DNA from: Peptostreptococcus faecalis
Lineage (GTDB): Bacteria; Bacillota; Clostridia; Peptostreptococcales; Peptostreptococcaceae
Assembly: GCF_900240845.1 (NCBI RefSeq)
Contig: NZ_OERU01000001.1
Coordinates: 124,001 to 188,000, forward strand
Length of the DNA stretch: 64,000 nt
Direction: 5' to 3'
Part shown: piece after piece, positions 40,394-47,079 of the stretch
Layout: each line of letters begins with the position of its first letter
How positions within the stretch are numbered: position 1 is the first letter of the stretch
Notes under the pieces: generated by a model
Databases searched by the model: none
What the model was told of the DNA's origin: nothing
Seen by the model: only the letters and a program-made list of their open reading frames with translations
Made by a program: the position numbers and the translations under genes

Positions 40394-42353
40394 TGAATTT
40401 CCCTCCTGATATTTGTAATTCGTCTATATTATCAACCATTAAATTAATCACTTGCGTATCTACTTCTTCAAGCAGTATTACTGATTCTCTATTGTCTATA
40501 AATATTGGCATTTTAACCTCGTAAAAGTCGCCTATAGTCTTTATGATACTTAGTCCTGCATTTATCTTGGACGCTGTATTTGCATTGTTAAACGGAACTC
40601 CATCAATCAATGCTTCGCAAGTTTCATTAATTCCACCGTTTACTTGCTGTTCAAATAACTTAAATTTAACTCCATTAAATTTCTTATTGATATTTTGCTC
40701 TAAAAGTTCTACCTTTGTTATTATAAACTTTTCGCAAAGCATTATTCTTTTTTCAATGGCCGCTATTTTTGATGCTATTTGTTTTTCTTCTAGTTCTAAA
40801 TCTGTTACTCTAGCCACAGTTTTTTCATTTACCTTATTCATTCCTAGATCTTCAGTAAACTTTTTAATATCGACTTTTAGTTCTTTTATCTTAACTTCTA
40901 TTTCTGACTTATCTTCTGTATTTTCATCATTTTGAAGTTCTTTTATCTTTTCTTCAATTTCATGTATTCGTTCTTTTATAACTCGTTGTTCTTGCTTCAT
41001 TTCATCAGTATAATAATCTTTAGATTGTATATTTTTTAGTTCTTCTTCTAGTTTTTGAACTTTTAAATAAGCGTCATTTACAGTTTTAAATTTCTCTGTT
41101 TTTTCTTTTTTCAATTTATCTATTTCTAGATTTTTACTTTCTAGGTCGTTATTGCACTGACTTCCTTCGTTTTTTATAAACTCAAGTTCATCAGCCTTGT
41201 TTTGATTAAAATTACTTTCCAGTTCTTTTCTTTTGCTTTCGATATCTTCTGTGTCAAATTCTCTCTTACAAGTAGGACAACAAGTTGTTACCTCGTCTCT
41301 GTCAAACTTGCTATTAAATAACTCTAGCCATCTATTGCCAAGTAAATCTTTTTTATTTGAAATATGTTCTATCTCTTTTTGTAAAAACTTGATCTTATGG
41401 TCTAAATCATTCATCTGCATTCTGTTTTCAGATTCAATATTTTTCCAATCACGTATTTTTAATTTGATTGCACTTTCATCTTCTGATTTCTTTTCGTTAG
41501 CTTTTATATCTATGTTTTTGAGCTTTTCTTTTAGATGATATGCGCTTTCTTTAAGCTCAAATATCTCACCTGAATTACTTTTAAATCCTTTTAAGCTCTC
41601 TTCTAGCTTAGTTATTTCATCTTCTTTATTTTTTATTTCTTCGTTAATTGACTTTTCGTCAATCTCAACAATGCTTTTTTGTAGTTCGTCAATTTTTACT
41701 GGGATATCAGCTTTTTCTTTTACTAACTTTTTTGAACTTGCCTTAGCTGATTTTAGTAAATCGTCTATACTTTTATCTTGCAAATCTTCTTTTAATTCTT
41801 CTAACTCGCTACGGTTTTCAATAACTTCTTCATCTGTTATATCGCCTGATATTTTTAGGATCAACTCTCTAGCATCTTGCCATTTAAGATTATTACTAAA
41901 AAATAATGGATTAGTTAAAAGTTTAAACAGATCTTCATCTGTAAATTTTTCTTCGATTATTTTTTTATAATCGTTCTTTTTAACAGGTACTCCGTCAACT
42001 TCGTATATAGTTTCATTCCCTGTAAAAGTTTCTTCTGTGTCTCCTCGTCTTTTAGTCCACTTCTCTTTATATTGCTTTTTAAGTACCAATTTCTTTCCGT
42101 CAATCTCAAAGACTCCTTCAACTTCAACGTCTACTCTAATAGGCTTATTATTTTTATCTAATGGTTTAATCTCAAATTTAGTCTGATTATTACTATTTTT
42201 GTCAAACAAAAGCCATGTGAATGAATCAAATATTGTTGTTTTACCTGATGCGTTAGGACCACTTATATATACAGTGTTTTCAAGGTCTATATCCAATTTC
42301 TTAACTCCTTGAAAATTATTTAATATTAGTTTTTTTAATTTAATTGTTTTCAA
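40386..42353 (-). CDS. SbcC/Rad50-like AAA ATPase
   Basis: This 655-residue protein opens with an ABC-type ATPase N half (Walker A SGPNASGKTTIFDSFTWLLF). Long coiled coils with a central zinc hook (CCPTC near residue 365) follow, then a C half with a NAGLSIIKTIGDF-like signature and a PIFIDNRES Walker B. It probably processes DNA ends, working with the recT and MBL-fold genes directly downstream. Confidence 0.9.
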   Translation of the reverse strand: MKTIKLKKLILNNFQGVKKLDIDLENTVYISGPNASGKTTIFDSFTWLLFDKNSNNQTKFEIKPLDKNNKPIRVDVEVEGVFEIDGKKLVLKKQYKEKWTKRRGDTEETFTGNETIYEVDGVPVKKNDYKKIIEEKFTDEDLFKLLTNPLFFSNNLKWQDARELILKISGDITDEEVIENRSELEELKEDLQDKSIDDLLKSAKASSKKLVKEKADIPVKIDELQKSIVEIDEKSINEEIKNKEDEITKLEESLKGFKSNSGEIFELKESAYHLKEKLKNIDIKANEKKSEDESAIKLKIRDWKNIESENRMQMNDLDHKIKFLQKEIEHISNKKDLLGNRWLELFNSKFDRDEVTTCCPTCKREFDTEDIESKRKELESNFNQNKADELEFIKNEGSQCNNDLESKNLEIDKLKKEKTEKFKTVNDAYLKVQKLEEELKNIQSKDYYTDEMKQEQRVIKERIHEIEEKIKELQNDENTEDKSEIEVKIKELKVDIKKFTEDLGMNKVNEKTVARVTDLELEEKQIASKIAAIEKRIMLCEKFIITKVELLEQNINKKFNGVKFKLFEQQVNGGINETCEALIDGVPFNNANTASKINAGLSIIKTIGDFYEVKMPIFIDNRESVILLEEVDTQVINLMVDNIDELQISGGKFND

Positions 42354-42397
42354 TTTGCCCCTCCAATGTTATAATATCCGTAATAATGTTTTGATTA

Positions 42398-42422
42398 GTC
42401 GACGTGCCAGTCGGCTTTTTTT
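42398..42422 (+). terminator. Plus-strand terminator opposite the replication operon
   Basis: GTCGAC (42398-42403) and GTCGGC (42410-42415) pair with one G:U, followed by seven T. No plus-strand gene precedes it, so it may end an antisense RNA. Confidence 0.45.
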
Positions 42423-42432
42423 CTGCCTAAAA

Positions 42433-42654
42433 TCATGCATTCCCTCCTGCTGTCATCACTTTCTTAATTCTAACCTTGCTCCTATCAAAATAATGTGTTT
42501 CATATCCTAAAACATCTGACTTCCCATCATTATTAATAAAAATCAAATCATCAGGTAGATCACCATTGTTGTTAAGCTCAACATCTTTAATTCTGATTCC
42601 ATCTTCTAACATATAACTATCTGATAAATTTCTAAGTTCATTTATGTTCATTTT
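42433..42654 (-). CDS. Hypothetical phage protein
   Basis: The protein has 73 residues from ATG 42654 (AAGGAGG before it). A longer frame reaches 42690 but overlaps the upstream gene in another frame. It is acidic, with no motifs recognised. It is the second gene of the early operon. Confidence 0.55.
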   Translation of the reverse strand, partial: KMNINELRNLSDSYMLEDGIRIKDVELNNNGDLPDDLIFINNDGKSDVLGYETHYFDRSKVRIKKVMTAGGNA

Positions 42655-42664
42655 GCCTTCCTCC

Positions 42665-42841
42665 TTATTGATCCAATCCCATGCGTTCATTAAAATATTT
42701 TCTTGGAACTTTACCTCTAGTTGTTATAAATCCCTTTTTTTTCAATTCTTCGTTCATTTTTTTTATTAGTTGGTAACACCACGCTTCTTTCCTGCCTGTT
42801 ATTTCCATTATTTCATGTACATTTAAATAATAATTATTCAT
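42665..42841 (-). CDS. Excisionase-like / small winged-helix DNA-binding protein
   Basis: This 58-residue frame starts at ATG 42841 with a strong AAGGAGGTGAAA site. The opening NNYYLNVHEIMEITGRKEAW and the following YQLIKKMNEELKKKGF look like the small excisionase/helix-turn-helix proteins common as the first early genes of Firmicute phages. It may assist excision or regulate the early operon. It stops 11 nt before the next start. Confidence 0.65.
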   Translation of the reverse strand: MNNYYLNVHEIMEITGRKEAWCYQLIKKMNEELKKKGFITTRGKVPRKYFNERMGLDQ

Positions 42842-42878
42842 GTTTTCACCTCCTTAATATATTTCTTTCTCCTTATGC

Positions 42879-42884
42879 TATAAT
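42879..42884 (+). promoter_or_regulatory. Extended -10 promoter of the DUF2513 gene
   Basis: TGCTATAAT (42876-42884) lies 50 nt before ATG 42935. The -35 is weak. Confidence 0.4.
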
Positions 42885-42934
42885 CTAATTACAGGCTTTG
42901 CAGAGCCAAGTATTTAGAAAGGAGATTAATTATT

Positions 42935-43309
42935 ATGAAACTAAATCCTGATTGTATTAGAGATATCCTTATCTTTGCTGAAAACATTGAGTATAACAAA
43001 GAATGCACTATAAATGCTATGCATAGCAGTCTTTCTAACTATTCCGAAGAAGAACTGGATTATACTTGCATAAAACTTGAAGAAGCTGGCTATTTAGAAG
43101 CAAGTTTTGTATCAATGCCACGACATGTTAGTAAAGTTACAGCTCGCATTCAAGGTTTAACTTGGGAAGGGCACAAATTTTTATCAGATATTAGAATCAA
43201 TAAAGTGTGGAGCAAGCTGAAAGACACTTTGCTTGAAAAAGGACTTTCAGGTTCTATGACAGCTATAGCATCATTAGCTCCAAAAATAGTAGAAAATTTC
43301 ATTAAGTAA
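42935..43309 (+). CDS. DUF2513 protein
   Basis: This 124-residue protein matches DUF2513: the opening KLNPDCIRDILIFAENIEYN, the DYTCIKLEEAGYLEA helix pair and the LTWEGHKFLSDIRINKVW motif. It resembles a winged-helix domain. It has its own promoter, is on the plus strand within the lysogeny side of the phage, and is probably expressed in the lysogen. Function unknown. Confidence 0.85.
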   Translation: MKLNPDCIRDILIFAENIEYNKECTINAMHSSLSNYSEEELDYTCIKLEEAGYLEASFVSMPRHVSKVTARIQGLTWEGHKFLSDIRINKVWSKLKDTLLEKGLSGSMTAIASLAPKIVENFIK

Positions 43310-43522
43310 TTATTTAATCTTTATCTTCAAAAAGTCTTCAATATTCTTTTTCATTCCTACATTGAGGGCTTTTTGTATTTCATCTTTTAATTCTTTATCG
43401 CTCCACTCTCCATATTTCATTTGCATGTTATACATTAGTCCTATAGACATTGAATAATATGTAAACCAAAACCATAATGATATAACATTTATAATTAGAG
43501 ATATTGTTAAAGCGTATATCAT
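43310..43522 (-). CDS. Small membrane protein
   Basis: This 70-residue protein has an N-terminal hydrophobic segment (residues 3-22, then YYSMSIGLMYNM) and a charged helical tail. The gene ends directly against the DUF2513 stop on the other strand. It is part of a cluster of small membrane proteins near the repressor. Confidence 0.5.
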   Translation of the reverse strand: MIYALTISLIINVISLWFWFTYYSMSIGLMYNMQMKYGEWSDKELKDEIQKALNVGMKKNIEDFLKIKIK

Positions 43523-43535
43523 ATTCTCACCTCCC

Positions 43536-43622
43536 TTATCTTCCTAACCACAAACGTACTAAAATAGTTGTTACAGAAGCAGTAATAATTGAAACTGTTC
43601 CGCTTATTATTTCTATTTTCAT
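43536..43622 (-). CDS. 28-residue hydrophobic peptide
   Basis: ATG 43622 opens a 28-codon frame (KIEIISGTVSIITASVTTIL, then VRLWLGR). The ribosome-binding site is poor. It has the same plan as the 33-residue peptide at 44068-44169: a short polar start, one helix and a basic end. Confidence 0.35.
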   Translation of the reverse strand: MKIEIISGTVSIITASVTTILVRLWLGR

Positions 43623-43664
43623 GATATAATTTATTCATTAATATAATTTAAAGGAGATTTTAAT

Positions 43665-44075
43665 ATGTCTATAGAAAAACCACCAAAAAATCCATTTACT
43701 CAACCTTCTGTTTTCCCTAACATTACAGATAACTCTATGGGAGATATACTTAATAATAATAAGATATTGGGTTTAGCTATTGGAAATAATCAGCAAATCC
43801 AAGAAGATAAAGAAAAATCAAAGGCTTTTTCTAAATCTCTTCAAGAATCAATTACAAGGCAAGCTTCAATTCCTACTCTACTAGAAATTCAAATTGACAA
43901 ACATGATGAAGAAATTGAATGCCATAAAGAAAAAATATCTTTAATGAAAAAACAAATTGAGGATGCTAATGCTGATGCCAAATCGGCAAAAAAAGCAACA
44001 TTTTTTTCAAATACTATAGCTGTAATTTCTCTTATAATTGCCATCGCTTCATTTGTTTACTCAATAATTAAATAG
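43665..44075 (+). CDS. Tail-anchored coiled-coil membrane protein
   Basis: This 136-residue protein has a polar, Pro- and Asn-rich start. A coiled coil follows (residues 75-110, DKHDEEIECHKEKISLMKKQ), then a C-terminal membrane helix (TIAVISLIIAIASFVYSIIK). It reads on the plus strand beside the repressor, with a strong AAAGGAG site. It could be a lysogenic membrane protein such as an exclusion factor, which is inference from position. Confidence 0.6.
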   Translation: MSIEKPPKNPFTQPSVFPNITDNSMGDILNNNKILGLAIGNNQQIQEDKEKSKAFSKSLQESITRQASIPTLLEIQIDKHDEEIECHKEKISLMKKQIEDANADAKSAKKATFFSNTIAVISLIIAIASFVYSIIK

Positions 44076-44169
44076 ATTTTACTATTCTTATAATTAAAGC
44101 CAGTATTGATATAACTAGTGCTGATATAGATATTATTAATGCTGGCGTAGGTTTAATTGGTTCTTTCAT
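44068..44169 (-). CDS. 33-residue hydrophobic peptide
   Basis: ATG 44169 follows AAAGGGGGCGAG. The peptide has a KEPIKPTPA start, one hydrophobic helix (LIISISALVISILALIIRIV) and a basic end. It lies directly downstream of the Cro-like gene and overlaps the convergent tail-anchored gene by 8 nt. Confidence 0.5.
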   Translation of the reverse strand: MKEPIKPTPALIISISALVISILALIIRIVKSI

Positions 44170-44190
44170 ATTCTCGCCCCCTTTCTTTAG

Positions 44191-44435
44191 TTTTCATTTC
44201 GTGTACTTATTTTGTAAAAAAAAGCTCTTCTACTCCTACCCCATAATATTTGGCTAACCTAATTTTTATCTCATCACGAGGAACTCTTTCATCTCTTTCA
44301 TACATTGATAATGCTGATTTTGTTACTCCAATATCATCTGCTACTTCAGCTTGCGTTTTATCGCCTCTTAGCTTTATTAATTTATAACCTATATCCATTT
44401 ATTCCTCCCTCCTTTTGTTTTCATTGTGTGTACTT
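44191..44435. repeat. Two near-identical 18-bp repeats flanking the cro-like gene
   Basis: TTTTCATTTCGTGTACTT (44191-44208) and TTTTCATTGTGTGTACTT (44418-44435) agree at 16 of 18 bases. The right copy overlaps the expected start of the early transcript. They are operator candidates. Confidence 0.45.
44207..44398 (-). CDS. Cro-like XRE regulator
   Basis: This 63-residue helix-turn-helix protein (KTQAEVADDIGVTKSALSMY, then ERDERVPRDE) is divergent from the CI-like gene, 140 nt away. It is first in the early lytic operon and is probably the antirepressor that commits the phage to lytic growth. Confidence 0.88.
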   Translation of the reverse strand: MDIGYKLIKLRGDKTQAEVADDIGVTKSALSMYERDERVPRDEIKIRLAKYYGVGVEELFFTK

Positions 44436-44437
44436 TC

Positions 44438-44466
44438 ATTGTATTATATTATTTTTATCTTGTCAA
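44438..44466 (-). promoter_or_regulatory. Early lytic promoter
   Basis: Minus strand: consensus TTGACA (44466-44461), 17-nt spacer, TACAAT (44443-44438). It drives the Cro-like gene and the early operon. Confidence 0.8.
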
Positions 44467-44485
44467 CACTTTGTGAATATTTTTA

Positions 44486-44514
44486 TTGATAAAAGTAAAC
44501 ATATCGTGTATAAT
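44486..44514 (+). promoter_or_regulatory. Repressor maintenance promoter
   Basis: TTGATA (44486-44491), 17-nt spacer, TATAAT (44509-44514), 24 nt before the repressor start. It is back to back with the early promoter, whose -35 is 20 nt away. Confidence 0.75.
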
Positions 44515-44537
44515 TGCATTATAGGATGGTGATTTCA

Positions 44538-45212
44538 ATGTTTGGAACAATACTGAAAAATTTAAGAATAGATCATGAATTAACACAAAAAGAGTTTGCT
44601 GATATTTTAAAAATAACTAAGAGTGCTGTATCTAACTACGAGGCAGGCAGAAGAAAACCTGATTATGAAATGTTAGAACAGATAGCAGACTTTTTCAATG
44701 TAGATATAGCATATCTAATGGGAAAACAAAAAAAGAAACATATTGAGATATACGACAATATGCAAACTATCAAAAGTTCACCCTGTTGCACATATGACCA
44801 ACTACCACTTTCAGTGGCAGCAGGTTCTCCTTGGGATTACGAATCTGGAGACAAATTTGATAAGATAGAAATACCTGATGTATTACTTGGTAAATATGCA
44901 GGAAAAAAGACAATTGGGGTTGCTAAGGTCAATGGCGAAAGTATGAATAAAGATATTCCTAATGGCTCGTGGATTATTATTGATAGAGCTAAGAATGAAT
45001 TAAACATGCTAAAGAATAGAGATATAGTGTTAGTTAGAGATTCAGCTGGTTATACAGTTAAAAGGATTATAATAAGCCATAACGAGGTTATATTAAAGCC
45101 TAATTCAACATTTGATGAGTTTAGAGATATAGTTGTCAATGAAACAAATAAACATGACTATAGGCTTGTTGGCAAGGTAGTGAAGGCACTTATAGATTTT
45201 GATGAACAATAG
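44538..45212 (+). CDS. CI-like repressor with S24 peptidase domain
   Basis: The protein has 224 residues from ATG 44538 (GGTG 6 nt before it). Residues 1-60 are a Cro/CI helix-turn-helix (LTQKEFADILKITKSAVSNY). Residues 125-215 are a LexA-type S24 domain with Ser in VNGESMNKDIPNG and Lys in YTVKRII. DNA damage and RecA should cause self-cleavage and induction. The stop TAG overlaps the AGGAGG of the next gene, so the two are coupled. Confidence 0.93.
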   Translation: MFGTILKNLRIDHELTQKEFADILKITKSAVSNYEAGRRKPDYEMLEQIADFFNVDIAYLMGKQKKKHIEIYDNMQTIKSSPCCTYDQLPLSVAAGSPWDYESGDKFDKIEIPDVLLGKYAGKKTIGVAKVNGESMNKDIPNGSWIIIDRAKNELNMLKNRDIVLVRDSAGYTVKRIIISHNEVILKPNSTFDEFRDIVVNETNKHDYRLVGKVVKALIDFDEQ

Positions 45213-45221
45213 GAGGATACT

Positions 45222-45338
45222 ATGAATAAAGAGAATTTTAGCCTTAATAAAATAGTAAGTAGTAAAGCTTTTTTGATCAGCTCACTTATTTTAAATATGA
45301 TATTAGCAATTATTTTTATTAAATTGCTTTTTAATTAA
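45222..45338 (+). CDS. 38-residue membrane peptide coupled to the repressor
   Basis: ATG 45222 follows an AGGAGG site that begins in the repressor stop codon (AATAGGAGG). The peptide has a polar start (NKENFSLNKIVSSKAF) and a C-terminal hydrophobic helix (LISSLILNMILAIIFIKLLF). It should be made in the lysogen with CI. Possible superinfection or regulatory role, unproved. Confidence 0.6.
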   Translation: MNKENFSLNKIVSSKAFLISSLILNMILAIIFIKLLFN

Positions 45339-45370
45339 TTAATTTTATTATTGAAAAGGAGAATTTAAAA

Positions 45371-45667
45371 ATGGACGTAAAAGAATTTACTGGATACATG
45401 CAGTTAAACATGAAAAACTATGAGCTTTTTAGATAAAAAGCAATGGAGTTTCAAATAGAAGCTAACAATAAAAGAAAAAAGAAATGGAATGAATACAGGC
45501 TTGAAAAAGAAGTAAAGGATATGTGGAATAAAATGATGGAAAGTGCATACAATCAAGTATTGGCTGGTGCAGGAAACAAAAAAACTATTCAATCATATAT
45601 TGAAAATAATAACGTTGTTGAATTTTTTGATGAAGCAATGAGAGATCTTAACTTCGGAGAAGAATAA
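45371..45667 (+). pseudogene. Small lysogeny-region gene interrupted by one in-frame TAA
   Basis: ATG 45371 has a good AAAAGGAG site and runs 21 codons to TAA 45434-45436. The same frame then continues from 45437 for 76 more codons to TAA 45665. The second part (from ATG 45443) has no usable ribosome-binding site. Without the stop it would be a 98-residue, helical, Lys-rich protein ending EFFDEAMRDLNFGEE. It could be a nonsense mutation or a real read-through stop. Confidence 0.6.
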
Positions 45668-45684
45668 AACATGCTAATTTTTAC

Positions 45685-45727
45685 AAAAAAAAGAAGTAGC
45701 TACCAGTTTGGCGACCGTACTACTTCT
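45685..45727 (-). terminator. Strong minus-strand terminator of a short RNA, antitoxin-like stem-loop
   Basis: AGAAGTAG (45692-45699) and CTACTTCT (45720-45727) form the stem. Seven T follow on the minus strand. The loop contains CTACC and GCGACC motifs and resembles the stem-loop at 7409-7450. No minus-strand gene lies upstream before int, so it should end a short RNA. Confidence 0.6.
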
Positions 45728-45740
45728 TCCACAATAAATA

Positions 45741-45756
45741 ACACAGATATCTGTGT
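45741..45756. promoter_or_regulatory. 16-bp palindrome before the integrase gene
   Basis: ACACAGATATCTGTGT is a perfect palindrome 44 nt before the integrase start. On the minus strand a TATAGT lies just upstream (near 45770), so it may be an operator for a leftward RNA or for int. Confidence 0.45.
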
Positions 45757-45799
45757 CTATTCACTATACCTATTTTAACATAAATAAGGAGGTTTAACA

Positions 45800-46837
45800 A
45801 TGCCACAATATAAAGATGAACTACGTAACACTTGGTATTCTTCATTTTATTGTAATGGAAAGAAGCATACTAAACGTGGGTTTAAAACAAAAAAAGAAGC
45901 AAAAGAATATGAAATACAATTTAAAGCAAAAAAGGAAGGATCTTCTGATATTATTTTTTCTATACTTTGGGATGAATATATTAAATCGTGTGAAGGAGTT
46001 TTTAAAACTAGCACTCTGATAGCTAAGCAAAATTATTATAAATCGCATATCGATAAAAAATTAGGAAACATGAAGGTTATAGATATTACTAATTTGACAA
46101 TTAAAAACTTCATTGATGATATGTTGGAGGATGGAAGAAGTAAAAAAACATGTAATAGAGTTATACAGCAGATAAATGCATGTATAGCATGGGGAAAAAA
46201 ATACTATAATATAAAAGAAGTAGATAAGTTTGATACTTTTAAGGTAACTGTAAAGGAAAGAAATATTTGGACTATAGATCAGTTTAATACTTTTCTATCA
46301 AGAGTGGATAACTTTGAATACTATGTTGCATTTTCTATGTTATTTTATCTTGGTATACGTGTTGGAGAATTATTAGCAATAAAAGTAAGTGATATTGATG
46401 GAAATGTAATCTCAATAACTAAAACTTATTCATATATCCACAGGCTTACTCACACACCTAAGACCAATTCAAGTATTAGAACTGTAGTTATGCCTGAATT
46501 TTTATCAGAAATGATACAAAATTTGATTTCTCTAAAATATAAGGTAGAAAGTGATGATAAATTATTGAGCTTTGATAATCCATCTAACTTTAGATATTAT
46601 TTGAGTAAATATAGCTATGGACTTCCTGAAATCACTGCTCATGATTTAAGACATTCTCACGCAACTATGCTTATTAATAATGGTGCAGACGTTATAAGCG
46701 TTAGTAAAAGACTTGGACATAGTAATCCTAGTATCACGCTTAAAACATATTCACATTCTTATAAAGGATATGACAATGTAGTAGCTGATCTACTAGATGA
46801 TTTAAAAGAAAATAATGATGAAAAATATAAAAAATAG
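45800..46837 (+). CDS. int: Tyrosine recombinase (phage integrase)
   Basis: This 345-residue protein has an AP2-like arm-binding domain (residues 1-45, WYSSFYCNGKKHTKRGFKTK), a SAM-like core-binding domain (residues 55-145) and the catalytic domain (residues 150-340). Catalytic residues are Arg in LGIRVGEL, HxxR in HDLRHSHATM, His in LGHSN and Tyr in LKTYSH. It ends 90 bp from attR. The strong AAGGAGG site is 6 nt before ATG. It inserts and, with an excisionase, removes this phage at the prepilin gene. Confidence 0.96.
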   Translation: MPQYKDELRNTWYSSFYCNGKKHTKRGFKTKKEAKEYEIQFKAKKEGSSDIIFSILWDEYIKSCEGVFKTSTLIAKQNYYKSHIDKKLGNMKVIDITNLTIKNFIDDMLEDGRSKKTCNRVIQQINACIAWGKKYYNIKEVDKFDTFKVTVKERNIWTIDQFNTFLSRVDNFEYYVAFSMLFYLGIRVGELLAIKVSDIDGNVISITKTYSYIHRLTHTPKTNSSIRTVVMPEFLSEMIQNLISLKYKVESDDKLLSFDNPSNFRYYLSKYSYGLPEITAHDLRHSHATMLINNGADVISVSKRLGHSNPSITLKTYSHSYKGYDNVVADLLDDLKENNDEKYKK

Positions 46838-46846
46838 ATTATTTTT

Positions 46847-46864
46847 AGTATCATGTTAGTATCA
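46847..46864 (+). repeat. Two AGTATCA direct repeats beside attR
   Basis: Copies at 46847-46853 and 46858-46864, 11 bp apart, lie 64 bp from the core. They match the set near attL and are candidate integrase arm sites. Confidence 0.5.
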
Positions 46865-47062
46865 AAGATTTTTTTTAAATCTTATAATTATTGATATAAC
46901 TGAATTATATCTATAATTCACTAACATCATTTCAATTAATGTAAAACCTCTTCTCTTTTTTAATTTAAGAGTAGTGTTTTTTTGTTTTTCTACCTCTTCG
47001 TTACCACAAGATTCGATATTTTTATTTACTCTTGTATCTTTATTAAGTCTTCTTATTTTCAT
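46862..47062 (-). pseudogene. 5' part of the prepilin gene, with a phage-derived 3' end
   Basis: ATG 47062 opens a 39-residue basic leader (ending KLKKRRG), then FTLIEM, the start of a mature type IV pilin with the prepilin-peptidase site Gly|Phe and Glu5. Host sequence ends at the core 46934-46928. The next 20 residues (MLVNYRYNSVISIIIRFKKN) come from phage DNA and end at 46862. The 66-residue product keeps the processing signal and is partly hydrophobic, so it might still be cut and inserted in the membrane but cannot form a pilin. It follows pilC directly. Confidence 0.88.
46928..46934 (+). other. attR core
   Basis: CATTTCA matches 5456-5462. Host sequence resumes to the right with the FTLI codons of the prepilin gene. 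Confidence 0.8.
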
Positions 47063-47079
47063 TTTAGTTCCTCCATAAA

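Larger units (their letters stand above)
5456..46934. mobile_element. Complete-looking PBSX/C. difficile-type myovirus prophage, about 41.5 kb
   Basis: The element is bounded by 7-bp CATTTCA cores. It holds a tyrosine integrase, a repressor switch, replication, packaging, head, contractile tail, lysis and accessory genes in the normal phage order. Lytic genes read on the minus strand. The integrase, repressor and most accessory genes read on the plus strand. Tail genes match the B. subtilis PBSX xkd set. Nearly all frames are intact. Exceptions are the unusual start of the terminase small subunit and one stop codon in a small early gene. It may therefore be inducible, but this is not proved. 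Confidence 0.95.

Noticed and set aside
46730-46742. 13-bp match between int coding sequence and the region near 5589 (TAGTATCACGCTT)
   Set aside because: It includes one AGTATCA, but it lies inside the conserved integrase coding region and is over 190 bp from the core, so it was not counted as an arm site.
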